In this document: positions 46,231 through 53,828 of the stretch, in pieces | Numbering within the stretch: the stretch's first letter is position 1 | Layout of the letters: every line of letters begins with the position of its first letter | The notes under the pieces: model-generated | Database searches by the model: none | Told to the model about the DNA's origin: nothing | The model's input: the letters and a program-made list of their open reading frames with translations, nothing else | Program-made: the position numbers and the translations under genes | NCBI RefSeq assembly: GCF_002174305.1 | Contig: NZ_MIJB01000025.1 | Location: forward strand, 62,001-126,000 | Origin: Aeromicrobium sp. PE09-221 | Lineage (GTDB): Bacteria > Actinomycetota > Actinomycetes > Propionibacteriales > Nocardioidaceae | Direction of reading: 5' to 3' | Length of the DNA: 64,000 nucleotides

Positions 46231-47939
46231 TGAGAGTCCGACAGTTCCGACTGGAGCGTTACCGATCCATTCTCAAAAGCGAGGGAATGGATCTAAGGAC
46301 CAAGACTGTACTCGTTGGCCCGAATAACGAAGGGAAGTCGAACATCCTTCGTGGTCTGGTTGTTGGGCTGCGAGCAATCTCCGACATCGGTGACCGTAGG
46401 CCGTATCCCACAAGCGGCCGCGCGCGACGAGAGGACTGGGATTTCGAAACGTACACGTGGGAGTCGGATCTTCCCGACGTCGTTCGAGAGACGAAGCCGA
46501 ACTCAGCCACCGTTCTGGAGTTTGACTTCGAGCTCAGTGAAGAGGAAGTCGACGAGTTCAAGTCGCGCACAAAGAGCGGTAATAACGGTACCTTGAAGGT
46601 CCGACTCCGTCTCTACCGTGAACGACGTGAGATGGAGATTATCAAGCAGGGACCGGGTAGCAAGAAGATTAACGAGAAGCAGGTCGTCATCGCGAAATTC
46701 ATTTCTGAGCGAGTTCGCGTTCAGTACATCCCTGCATCCCGTCCTGCGGTCGAGTCAGTCGCATTGATGCGCGCTGAGGTACGCTCCCGTCTTGCGGCAT
46801 TGGAGAGCGATCAGCAGTATCGAGAGGCGCTGGACGTTGTGCTTGGTCGCCGGAAGGATGCCTTGGCACCGCTCGGCGCATCGGTTACCGAAGCGCTTCG
46901 ACGATTCCTCCCGAACGTCAGATCCGTCGATATTGAGCCAAGCGGACACGACTACTTCGGAGTAAGCTCGTGGGCCAGGGCAGCTTTTGACTTCATGGTC
47001 GACGACGGCGTGAAAACACCGCTCGCGTCGAAGGGTGACGGTGTGCAGCGCCTCGCTGCCATCTCTTTAGCGCACTCTCTGACACAGACAACCAAAAATG
47101 CCGACCTGATTCTCGCCGTCGAAGAACCCGAGGCCCACCTTCATCCCGCAGCGGTGCACGAGCTTCGCGTTGTCCTGGACGAGATCGCCCAAGATCAACA
47201 GGTCGTTATCACAACCCATAGCGCATTGCTCGTGAGTCGTGACGATATCGCAGGCAACGTTATTATCCGGCAGAACCGCGCAGTTCAGGCGGAGTCGCTC
47301 GGTCAGATCCGCGATGTCCTCGGGGTTCGCATCGAGGATAACCTCCACTCGGCGAGCGTCATCTTGCTCGTTGAAGGGCTCGGCGACAAGAGAATCGTCG
47401 AGGCGCTCCTGGCTGCTCAAAGCACGATAATCAAAGCCGCGCTGGCAGACGGGACGCTGCGCATCGAGATCACCACCGGCGCACCCAATATTGCGTACCA
47501 GTTCCGTCACTTCTATGACGGTGTCTGCCGCGTTCACGCTCTACTCGACGATGACGCTGCAGGGCGCAAGGCTCTCGAAGCCCTCGAGAAGGAGCACGGA
47601 TTCAGCTATCTTGACGCGACCATGGTGACGGTCGTCGGCATGAACGACTCGGAGGTGGAAGATCTGTTCGACGAAGCATTCCTGGGACCGGACATCCTCG
47701 CTCGATTCAACGTGACCCTGGATCCTGCTCACACTCACCCGCAAAAGAAGTTCAAGCTGCGTATGCAAGACTACTTCGCAGGCTCCGGTCAAGGTTGGAC
47801 TAAGGCGATCGAGGACGACCTCAAGACCCTCGTTGCCGATGCCGTCGAGCGCGATCCGGTCGCCGCCCTTCGGGCCGAACGAAGAGGACCGCTCGATGCC
47901 CTCGTTCGCGAAATTGAATCCAAGCTAGAATCGTCGTGA
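46230..47939 (+). CDS. OLD-family ATP-dependent endonuclease (ABC ATPase + TOPRIM)
   Basis: The 569-residue protein has the OLD/GajA architecture. An ABC-type ATPase has Walker A VLVGPNNEGKSNILRGL (about residue 29), an interrupted middle region and ILAVEEPEAHLHPAAVHELR (about 298) with VVITTHSALLVSR. A TOPRIM nuclease domain has ILLVEGLGDKRIVEALL (about 378, invariant glutamate) and LLDDDAAGRKALEAL (about 438, metal-binding aspartates). Such nucleases act against phage in several systems, including P2 OLD and Gabija. No UvrD/GajB helicase follows. The ATG overlaps the hsdR stop by one base, so it is the fifth gene of the restriction operon. Codon use is visibly less GC-rich than hsdR. A short GGGG/CCCC hairpin lies in the 68-base gap after it. 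Confidence 0.88.
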   Translation: MRVRQFRLERYRSILKSEGMDLRTKTVLVGPNNEGKSNILRGLVVGLRAISDIGDRRPYPTSGRARREDWDFETYTWESDLPDVVRETKPNSATVLEFDFELSEEEVDEFKSRTKSGNNGTLKVRLRLYRERREMEIIKQGPGSKKINEKQVVIAKFISERVRVQYIPASRPAVESVALMRAEVRSRLAALESDQQYREALDVVLGRRKDALAPLGASVTEALRRFLPNVRSVDIEPSGHDYFGVSSWARAAFDFMVDDGVKTPLASKGDGVQRLAAISLAHSLTQTTKNADLILAVEEPEAHLHPAAVHELRVVLDEIAQDQQVVITTHSALLVSRDDIAGNVIIRQNRAVQAESLGQIRDVLGVRIEDNLHSASVILLVEGLGDKRIVEALLAAQSTIIKAALADGTLRIEITTGAPNIAYQFRHFYDGVCRVHALLDDDAAGRKALEALEKEHGFSYLDATMVTVVGMNDSEVEDLFDEAFLGPDILARFNVTLDPAHTHPQKKFKLRMQDYFAGSGQGWTKAIEDDLKTLVADAVERDPVAALRAERRGPLDALVREIESKLESS

Positions 47940-48007
47940 CCCTCTGCAGCGACCCGATTCCCTGTCCAATAGGCGCTGGGGCAACCACCCCACTATGCTT
48001 CCTGTTC

Positions 48008-48898
48008 CTATCGCGTCGCGTAGAACGCCACGGCCGCCGACGCCGCGACGTTCAGCGAGTCCACGCCGCGCATCATCGGGATCGTCACCCGGCGGTCGAG
48101 CCGACGATCGGCCTGGCGCGTCAGCCCGTGTCCCTCCGTCCCGAACACCAGCGCCAGATGCGGGTGACCCTCGGCAACCAGATCGTCGAGTGTGATCGCT
48201 CCCTCGCCAAGCGTCATGCCGGCCACGACGTACCCGTGCTCCTTGATCATGTCGATGTCGCCAGGCCATGAGTCGATGCGTGCCCACGGAACCTGGAAGA
48301 CTGTCCCCATCGACACCCTGATCGAGCGGCGATACAGCGGGTCCGCACAGCTGGGAGTGACCAGAACACCGTCCACACCGATCGCCGCAGCCGACCTGAA
48401 AGCGGCACCAAGATTCGTGTGGTCCACAATGTTCTCGAAGATCGCGATCCGTGACCGTGTCCTCGTATTCGAGGAGAACTGCGGGGTTTCACGACCGCCC
48501 ACGTTGGTGTGATCGACCAGATCCTCGGCCACGAGCACACGATGAGCCGAGGCCAGCACCACCTCGGGAGTCGCCGGTTCGGGCCGCTCCATCGCCGCCA
48601 ACGCGCCACGATGCACGTGGAATCCGGTGACCTGCTCGATCGTCTTCTCATCGAGGACGTAACAGGGCGCATCGGTCGTCTGCAGCACATCGGCTAGTGA
48701 CTCCATCCACCGCGGGGCGAGCAGAAGGGAGCGGGGACGGTGGCCCGCCTCGACGGCCCGGCGCACGACCTTCTCCCCCTCGGCGATGTAGAGGCCGCGC
48801 TCGGTCTCCAGGAGCTTGCGCAGGCTCACGTCGCGTAGATCGGTGTAGTCGCGCAAACGCGGATCGTCCGCGCCCGCGACCTGAATCAGCTCGGCCAC
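48008..48898 (-). CDS. TrmH/SpoU RNA methyltransferase, chimeric native 5' and island 3' halves
   Basis: The 296-residue 2'-O-ribose methyltransferase-like protein has the N-terminal substrate-binding domain (LRKLLETERGLYIAEGEKVV) and a full SPOUT domain (NLGAAFRSAAAIGVDGVLV, LALVFGTEGHGL, VTIPMMRGVDSLNVAAS). Between them, VAEDLVDHTNVG is followed by about 19 extra residues (GRETPQFSSNTRTRSRIAI) and then NIVDHTNLG, so the DHTN segment is present twice. That marks the join: the first copy is the native gene and the second belongs to the island-borne 3' half. The reading frame is open across the join. Whether the extra loop allows activity is unknown. The divergent PEBP gene starts 19 bases away. 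Confidence 0.9.
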   Translation of the reverse strand: MAELIQVAGADDPRLRDYTDLRDVSLRKLLETERGLYIAEGEKVVRRAVEAGHRPRSLLLAPRWMESLADVLQTTDAPCYVLDEKTIEQVTGFHVHRGALAAMERPEPATPEVVLASAHRVLVAEDLVDHTNVGGRETPQFSSNTRTRSRIAIFENIVDHTNLGAAFRSAAAIGVDGVLVTPSCADPLYRRSIRVSMGTVFQVPWARIDSWPGDIDMIKEHGYVVAGMTLGEGAITLDDLVAEGHPHLALVFGTEGHGLTRQADRRLDRRVTIPMMRGVDSLNVAASAAVAFYATR

Positions 48899-48916
48899 CG
48901 ATCTAGGCTACGGAGT

Positions 48917-49444
48917 ATGAGCCTTGAACGACCCGTGACCCCCGACCCGTATCCGCTTCTCCCGGCCGCGGCCGTCTTCGATGTGCGCAGCGACGATATC
49001 TCCGACGGTCTGCCACTCAAGGACGACCAGGTCAACGCGGCCGGTGACACCTCGCCGCATCTGGCGTGGGGTGATCCGCCGGAGGGAACCAAGTCCTTCG
49101 TCGTGACATGTTTCGATCCCGATGCGCCTATCGTGTCCGGCTTCTGGCACTGGGTGGTCGTGGACCTGCCGGCCGACACCCGCGAGCTGCCGGCCGGAGC
49201 CGGTGCCTCGGATGACAGCCTGCCGGGGGCGGCCTTCCATGTCCGCAACGACGGCGGCGGGCTGAACTTCATGGGTGCCGCCCCGCCGAAGGGCGATCAG
49301 GTACACCGCTACTACTTCGTGGTCCACGCCGTCGGCGAGGAGTCCCTCGGCGTCGACGCGTCCGTCTCTCCCGCGGTGGTCGGCTTCAACCTGGCCTTCA
49401 AGACCCTCGGCCGCGCCATCCTCCACGGCACCTACCAGCACTGA
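48917..49444 (+). CDS. YbhB/YbcL family Raf kinase inhibitor-like protein (PEBP)
   Basis: The 175-residue protein has the phosphatidylethanolamine-binding-protein fold of the bacterial YbhB group: SPHLAWGDPPEGTKSFVVTC, CFDPDAPIVSGFWHWVVVDL with the ligand-pocket DPDAP and HW residues, and PPKGDQVHRYYFVVHAVG. No signal peptide is present, so it is probably cytoplasmic. The biological role of bacterial members is unclear. It is a single gene with its own terminator. Confidence 0.92.
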   Translation: MSLERPVTPDPYPLLPAAAVFDVRSDDISDGLPLKDDQVNAAGDTSPHLAWGDPPEGTKSFVVTCFDPDAPIVSGFWHWVVVDLPADTRELPAGAGASDDSLPGAAFHVRNDGGGLNFMGAAPPKGDQVHRYYFVVHAVGEESLGVDASVSPAVVGFNLAFKTLGRAILHGTYQH

Positions 49445-49450
49445 CGACAG

Positions 49451-49521
49451 AACCCGTTGAGTGGGACGTTCGGACGGCTGATTCGCCGTTTTCACCGTCC
49501 AAACGTCCCACTCAACGGGTT
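49451..49521. terminator. Long bidirectional terminator hairpin
   Basis: A 27-base stem (49451-49477 pairing with 49495-49521, one mismatch) around a 17-base loop, with a TTTTG run at the right end, lies between the convergent PEBP and SPFH stops. The stem is unusually long for a simple terminator. Confidence 0.85.
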
Positions 49522-49531
49522 TTGGGTGAGG

Positions 49532-50629
49532 TCAGGCGGTGGGGTCGCTCTCGGCAGGCGCTCCCTCATCGTCATCGGGGCGGGCGACCGGGGACTCGGC
49601 TTGGCGAGCGGCCTTGATGGCCTCCTCCACCGCCGAAGAGGTGTCCTCGCTGGCGACCGGAGCCTCGTCGACGATCTCCTCGTCCAGATCGACCTCGCGA
49701 CGGCTACCCCCGCTGTCGACAGGGATGTCACCGATCGCACCGCCGAGCGTGCCGAGAGCCTTGGTGAGCTCGGCCGGAATGATCCAGGTCGACGCGTTCT
49801 CGCCCGAGGCGATCTTCGGCAGCGTCTGCAGATACTGATACGAGAGCAGCTTCTGATCGGCGTTGCCGTTGTGGATCGCCTGGAAGACGGTCTCGATGGC
49901 ACGGCCCTCACCCTGGGCGCGGAGGATCGCAGCCTGCCGCTCGCCCTCCGCCGACAAGATCGCCGACTGCTTCTCACCTTCGGCCTTGAGGATCGACGAC
50001 TGCTTCTCGCCCTCGGCAGTCAGGATCGCCGACTGCCGCTCACCCTCCGCGGTCAGGATCGCCGCCCGCTTGTCACGGTCGGCACGCATCTGCTTCTCCA
50101 TCGCGTCGATGATGGTGGGCGGCGGGTCGATGCTCTTCAGCTCGACTTGGTTGACCTTGATGCCCCAGCGCGCCGTCGCGGAGTCGAGCTCGGCACCGAG
50201 CGTGCGGTTGATCTGGTCACGGCTGGTTAGCGTGTGCTCCAGCGTCATGCCGCCGATGATGTTACGGACAGTCGTCATCGTCAGCTGGTGGATCGCGTCG
50301 ATATAGCTGACGATCTCGTATGTCGCCGACACCGGATCGTTGACGGTGAAGTAGATCACCGTGTCGATCTCCACCGTCAGGTTGTCCTCGGTGATGACGC
50401 CCTGCGGCGGGAAGGAGACGACCTGCTCACGCTGATCGACTCGGTACCTGACCCGATCCAGGAACGGGATGATCAGGTGCGGTCCTGAGTTCAGCGATGT
50501 GCGATAGCGGCCGAGCCGCTCCACGATGCCGGCGTGATTCTGCGGGATGATCTTGACCGACATCGAGACGACGACCACGAGGAGCAGGACCACGAGGCCG
50601 ACGAAGACGGCGAGGGCGGAGGCCACCAT
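49532..50629 (-). CDS. SPFH/Band 7 membrane protein (stomatin/QmcA-like)
   Basis: The 365-residue protein has one N-terminal membrane helix (ALAVFVGLVVLLLVVVVSM) followed by the SPFH domain: KIIPQNHAGIVERLGRYRTS, GPHLIIPFLDRV, TVEIDTVIYFTVNDPVSATY and VRNIIGGMTLEHTLTSRDQI. A long coiled region contains five in-phase copies of AILTAEGERQ-type decapeptides (about 195-250), then a family YLQTLPKIASG stretch and an acidic tail. Members form membrane microdomain scaffolds and usually pair with NfeD proteins, as here: the NfeD gene is 14 bases upstream. Confidence 0.93.
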   Translation of the reverse strand: MVASALAVFVGLVVLLLVVVVSMSVKIIPQNHAGIVERLGRYRTSLNSGPHLIIPFLDRVRYRVDQREQVVSFPPQGVITEDNLTVEIDTVIYFTVNDPVSATYEIVSYIDAIHQLTMTTVRNIIGGMTLEHTLTSRDQINRTLGAELDSATARWGIKVNQVELKSIDPPPTIIDAMEKQMRADRDKRAAILTAEGERQSAILTAEGEKQSSILKAEGEKQSAILSAEGERQAAILRAQGEGRAIETVFQAIHNGNADQKLLSYQYLQTLPKIASGENASTWIIPAELTKALGTLGGAIGDIPVDSGGSRREVDLDEEIVDEAPVASEDTSSAVEEAIKAARQAESPVARPDDDEGAPAESDPTA

Positions 50630-50643
50630 TGTCGTTCTTCCTT

Positions 50644-51093
50644 TCAGTGATGGGCGGCGGTGACACGCGCGATCGGGCCTTCGATGGCCACGACGAGCAC
50701 CTCCGTCCCGGGTTCGAAGGTCGTATCAGCATCGAGTACGCGGGCGGTCCAGCGCTGGCCGTCGATCATGACCTGTCCAGCGTGGGCGGAGACCTGCTCA
50801 TCGACCGTGGCGTACCGGCCGACGAGACCGTGCTGGCCGGAGGGCAGTGTGGGTCCGCGGTGGATGCGCTTGACCATCTTCGGCCGGACCAGTGTCAGCA
50901 TGCTGCCCGAGACACCGCCGAAGACCAGCAAACACAGGACGAACGGCGCTCCGAGTGCGGCGACAGCGGCGGCAGCGAAGGCACCGACACCGAACATCAG
51001 GAAGACGAACTCCATGCTGGCGATCTCGACGACCGACAGCACGACGCCGATCGCCGTCCAGGTGAGCCAGATATCGTCGCCGAGCCAGTCCAT
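50644..51093 (-). CDS. NfeD family membrane protein
   Basis: The 149-residue protein has two or three hydrophobic helices (WTAIGVVLSVVEIASMEFVF, GVGAFAAAAVAALGAPFVLC) followed by a small OB-fold NfeD domain: GLVGRYATVDEQV, GQVMIDGQRWTARV and GTEVLVVAIEGPIARV. It is the short form without a protease domain. It precedes the SPFH gene by 14 bases, so the two form the usual NfeD-stomatin pair. The ABC ATPase gene lies just upstream on the same strand. Confidence 0.9.
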   Translation of the reverse strand: MDWLGDDIWLTWTAIGVVLSVVEIASMEFVFLMFGVGAFAAAAVAALGAPFVLCLLVFGGVSGSMLTLVRPKMVKRIHRGPTLPSGQHGLVGRYATVDEQVSAHAGQVMIDGQRWTARVLDADTTFEPGTEVLVVAIEGPIARVTAAHH

Positions 51094-51107
51094 GATCTAT
51101 GTCTCTA

Positions 51108-51914
51108 TCACGAAGCGGCGCGCCGCGCCGCGGGCTGTCGTCGGGCGGTGAAGCGACCGCGGTCCTCGCGGAGTTCGAGGCGCTGGCCGAAGGCTCTACT
51201 CAGCACATCGGAGGTCAGGACCTCGCGCAGCGGGCCTCGCCCGATGACCTTTCCCTCCGCGAGGATCAGCGCGTGCGTAAAGCCCTGCGGGATCTCCTCG
51301 ACGTGGTGGGTGACGAGGACGAAGGCCGCGCCGGCTGGGTCGCTGGACAGGACATCCAGGCTCGCGAGCAGATCCTCGCGCGCGCCGAGATCGAGTCCGG
51401 CCCCCGGTTCGTCGAGCAGCACAGCCTCGGGATCGGTCATCAGCGCGCGGGCGATGAGGACCCGCTTCTTCTCCCCCTCGGACAGCGTGCCGAAGCTGCG
51501 GTCGGCGAGGGGCGCGATGCCCAGCTCCGCGAGCAGCTGGTCGACCCGGCCGAAGTCGTGTTCGTCGTACTCCTCGTTCCAGCGGCCGACCACGGCGTAC
51601 GCGGCGGAGAGCACCACATTGCGCACCGCCTCGCGCGCCGGGATGCGGTCGGAGACCACGGTGGAGGTGTGCCCGATCCGGGTGCGCAGTTCGAAGACGT
51701 CGACCTGGCCGAGGGTCTCGTCGAGGATGCGGACTCGGCCCGCGGTGGGGTGCAGCGAGGCGCCGAGGATCTGCAGGAGGGTCGTCTTGCCGGCTCCGTT
51801 GGGCCCGATGACCACCCAGTGCTCACCGGCTTGGACGGTCCAGGACACCGAGTCGAGGAGCTTCCTGCCTGAACGGATGACCGTCACGTCGTCCAGCTCG
51901 AAGACAGCTGACAT
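51108..51914 (-). CDS. ABC transporter ATP-binding protein
   Basis: The 268-residue ATPase has Walker A VIGPNGAGKTTLLQILGA, signature LSEGEKKRVLIARALM, Walker B AVLLDEPGAGLD and H-loop LVTHHVEEIPQGFTHAL. No permease is encoded next to it, and the closest actinobacterial relatives are likewise orphan ATPases annotated as iron or molybdate type. The ATG at 51914 is set by AGGAGG five bases upstream; the longer frame lacks such a site. A transport role is not assured because no membrane partner is seen. Confidence 0.85.
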   Translation of the reverse strand: MSAVFELDDVTVIRSGRKLLDSVSWTVQAGEHWVVIGPNGAGKTTLLQILGASLHPTAGRVRILDETLGQVDVFELRTRIGHTSTVVSDRIPAREAVRNVVLSAAYAVVGRWNEEYDEHDFGRVDQLLAELGIAPLADRSFGTLSEGEKKRVLIARALMTDPEAVLLDEPGAGLDLGAREDLLASLDVLSSDPAGAAFVLVTHHVEEIPQGFTHALILAEGKVIGRGPLREVLTSDVLSRAFGQRLELREDRGRFTARRQPAARRAAS

Positions 51915-51991
51915 GCATCCTCCTGGTCGCGACGGCCCGGTCATCCCAACCTATCGTGTCGCCGGTGAGGGCTGACGCTACCCTCGACTCG

Positions 51992-53209
51992 ATGACCTCC
52001 GAGCATGTTCCCGCAGCCCTCCATCTCACCGTGCCGACAGTGCTGGTGACGTTGATCGGACCCGACCGCCCCGGCGTCTCGACCCGTCTGTTCGCCGAGG
52101 CGGCGGACTTCGATGTCGAGGTGATCGATGTCGAGCAGCTCGTGGTGCGCGGACGACTGGTGCTGAGCACCCTCCTGACCGAGCCGGAGTCGCCGGAGCA
52201 ACTCGAGGAGGCCATCCGCGCTTTCGCCGCACCGCTGGGCCTCGAGGTGTGGTTCGAGCACGGCGTGGGCGACAACCGTCCCCGGCGGATCGGACGTGCC
52301 CAGGTCATCGTGCTCGGTGGACCGCTCCGGCCGTCCGCGATGTCGGCCATCACCGACGGCATCCGCCGCCTCGGGGGCAATATCGACCGCATCGTCCGCA
52401 TGGCGCGCTATCCGGTGACCGCGATCCGCATGGAAGTGTCCGGCGCGGATCCCGATGCCCTGCAGCGCGACCTCGCCAGCATCGGCCACGCCGAGGGAGT
52501 CGACGTGGCGGTCCAGGAGAACGGCATCGGACGCCATGCCCAGCGCCTCGTGGTCATGGACGTCGACTCGACGCTCATCCAGGGCGAGGTCATCGAGATG
52601 CTCGCCTCGCACGCCGGCTGTGAGGCTCAGGTCGCTGAGGTCACCGAGCGGGCCATGCGCGGAGAACTCGACTTCGCCGACTCACTCCGCGCTCGCGTGG
52701 CGCAGCTCGAAGGCATCCCGGCCAGCGCCCTCGATGACGTCTACGCCAGCATCGCCTATACACCGGGCGCGCGGACGATGATCCGTACGCTCAAGCGCCT
52801 CGGCTACCGATTCGCGCTCGTCAGCGGCGGTTTCACGCAGATCATCGAGCGGATCGCCGAGGAGCTCGGCATCGACTACTTCGCGGCCAACGAACTGGAG
52901 ATCGTCGACGGACACCTCACCGGCCGCGTCGTGGGCGAGGTCGTCGACCGCGCCGGGAAGGCGACGGCCCTGCGTCGGTTCGCGGCCGAGGCTGGTATCG
53001 CCGAGCGCAACACCGTGGCGATCGGCGATGGCGCCAATGACCTCGACATGCTTGCTGCCGCCGGCCTGGGCATCGCCTTCAATGCCAAGCCCCTCGTCCG
53101 CGACCAGGCGCGCACCAGTGTCAACGTGCCCTATCTGGACACTGTGGTGTTCCTCATGGGCATCACCCGCGAAGAGGTCGAGGCGGCCGACGCCGCCGAC
53201 CAGACCTGA
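51992..53209 (+). CDS. serB: Phosphoserine phosphatase SerB with ACT domains
   Basis: SerB makes L-serine from phosphoserine, the last step of serine synthesis. The 405-residue protein has two N-terminal ACT-like domains (from VPTVLVTLIGPDRPGVSTRL to about residue 180), as in M. tuberculosis SerB2, then the HAD domain: MDVDSTLIQGEVIEMLA (nucleophile aspartate, about 190), FALVSGGFTQ and VAIGDGANDLDMLAAAG. The ACT domains are where serine feedback acts in SerB2. It is divergent from the ABC ATPase gene, with 77 bases between the starts. Confidence 0.95.
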   Translation: MTSEHVPAALHLTVPTVLVTLIGPDRPGVSTRLFAEAADFDVEVIDVEQLVVRGRLVLSTLLTEPESPEQLEEAIRAFAAPLGLEVWFEHGVGDNRPRRIGRAQVIVLGGPLRPSAMSAITDGIRRLGGNIDRIVRMARYPVTAIRMEVSGADPDALQRDLASIGHAEGVDVAVQENGIGRHAQRLVVMDVDSTLIQGEVIEMLASHAGCEAQVAEVTERAMRGELDFADSLRARVAQLEGIPASALDDVYASIAYTPGARTMIRTLKRLGYRFALVSGGFTQIIERIAEELGIDYFAANELEIVDGHLTGRVVGEVVDRAGKATALRRFAAEAGIAERNTVAIGDGANDLDMLAAAGLGIAFNAKPLVRDQARTSVNVPYLDTVVFLMGITREEVEAADAADQT

Positions 53210-53234
53210 CCGAGGGCGCCGCCCGTCGGCACCG

Positions 53235-53450
53235 TCACTCGTCGTCTTCGAGACGGAAGCCCAGCTTGAGCGTCACCTGGTAGTGCTCGACCTCATCGTC
53301 GACGATCTGCCCGCGGATACCGACCACCTCGAACCAGTCCAGGTGGCGCAGGGTCTGGGAGGCGCGCTTGATGCCGCTCTGCACAGCCTCGGTCACGCCC
53401 TCAGGCGAGGTTCCGACGATCTCGGTCACACGGTACGTACGGTTACTCAT
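53235..53450 (-). CDS. Dodecin family protein
   Basis: The 71-residue protein matches dodecin along its whole length: TYRVTEIVGTSPEGVTEAVQ, GIKRASQTLRHLDWFEVVGI with the tryptophan that stacks on flavin, and GQIVDDEVEHYQVTLKLGFR. Dodecins form hollow dodecamers that store flavin or coenzyme A. The ATG at 53450 was chosen over 53462 because the shorter form fits the family. It is convergent with serB. Confidence 0.93.
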   Translation of the reverse strand: MSNRTYRVTEIVGTSPEGVTEAVQSGIKRASQTLRHLDWFEVVGIRGQIVDDEVEHYQVTLKLGFRLEDDE

Positions 53451-53515
53451 GCGTCCCATCATGCCCCTCCCCTCGCCCTGCAGGCGACCAGGGAGGTCAG
53501 CGTAGAGTGGAGAGC

Positions 53516-53824
53516 GTGAAGCTTCGAAGGAAGCGCGATGAGGTGCACTCGATCACCTCGGCCGCTCAGTCGCACAGTGAGGCCACCTGGTCACGCGAGA
53601 AACGCTATGCCATCTCGATGGCGATCCGCACGGTGTGCTTCCTCGGAGCGGTCGCCGCGAGCGGCCCCCTGCGCTGGACCCTGCTGGTCGGGGCCGTCTT
53701 CCTTCCCTATGTCGCCGTGATCTTCGCCAACTCGCCTGCCCGCAAGGCCAGCGACGGTCCCTCACCCTTCGGACACGAGCGTCCCGAGCTCGAGCGGTCA
53801 CGCCGCGAGCTCGACGAGGACTAG
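53516..53824 (+). CDS. DUF3099 domain-containing membrane protein
   Basis: The 102-residue protein has the DUF3099 pattern: a soluble N-terminus ending RYAISMAIRTVCFLGAVAAS, a second membrane helix (RWTLLVGAVFLPYVAVIFAN) and an acidic tail. These small two-helix proteins are common in actinobacteria and have no known role. The GTG at 53516 follows GGAGAG; a GTG at 53507 is possible. SURF1 starts four bases after the stop. Confidence 0.88.
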   Translation: MKLRRKRDEVHSITSAAQSHSEATWSREKRYAISMAIRTVCFLGAVAASGPLRWTLLVGAVFLPYVAVIFANSPARKASDGPSPFGHERPELERSRRELDED

Positions 53825-53828
53825 ATCG

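Larger units (their letters stand above)
38183..48507. mobile_element. Defence island inserted in trmH, bringing a replacement gene end
   Basis: The flanks are the two halves of one trmH gene in the same orientation. Removing roughly 38183-48507 would rejoin the 5' half (ending LVDHTN) to the 3' half (starting NIGAVMRN). Both junctions share only a short TTGG (38179-38182 and 48504-48507), so a small core such as serine recombinases use is possible. The island carries a resolvase-like protein, two hsdM, hsdS, hsdR and an OLD-family gene, plus an incoming trmH 3' half that restores the split gene. HsdS and the OLD gene look less GC-biased than the neighbours. No tyrosine integrase or tRNA target is present. 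Ends are estimates. Confidence 0.75.

Noticed and set aside
46230-47939. Gabija system (GajA plus GajB)
   Set aside because: Only the OLD/GajA-like gene is present; no UvrD-like helicase follows, and the gene is coupled to hsdR.
38183-48507. tRNA-based integration or a tyrosine integrase for the island
   Set aside because: No tRNA gene lies at either end and no integrase is encoded; the joins fall within trmH.
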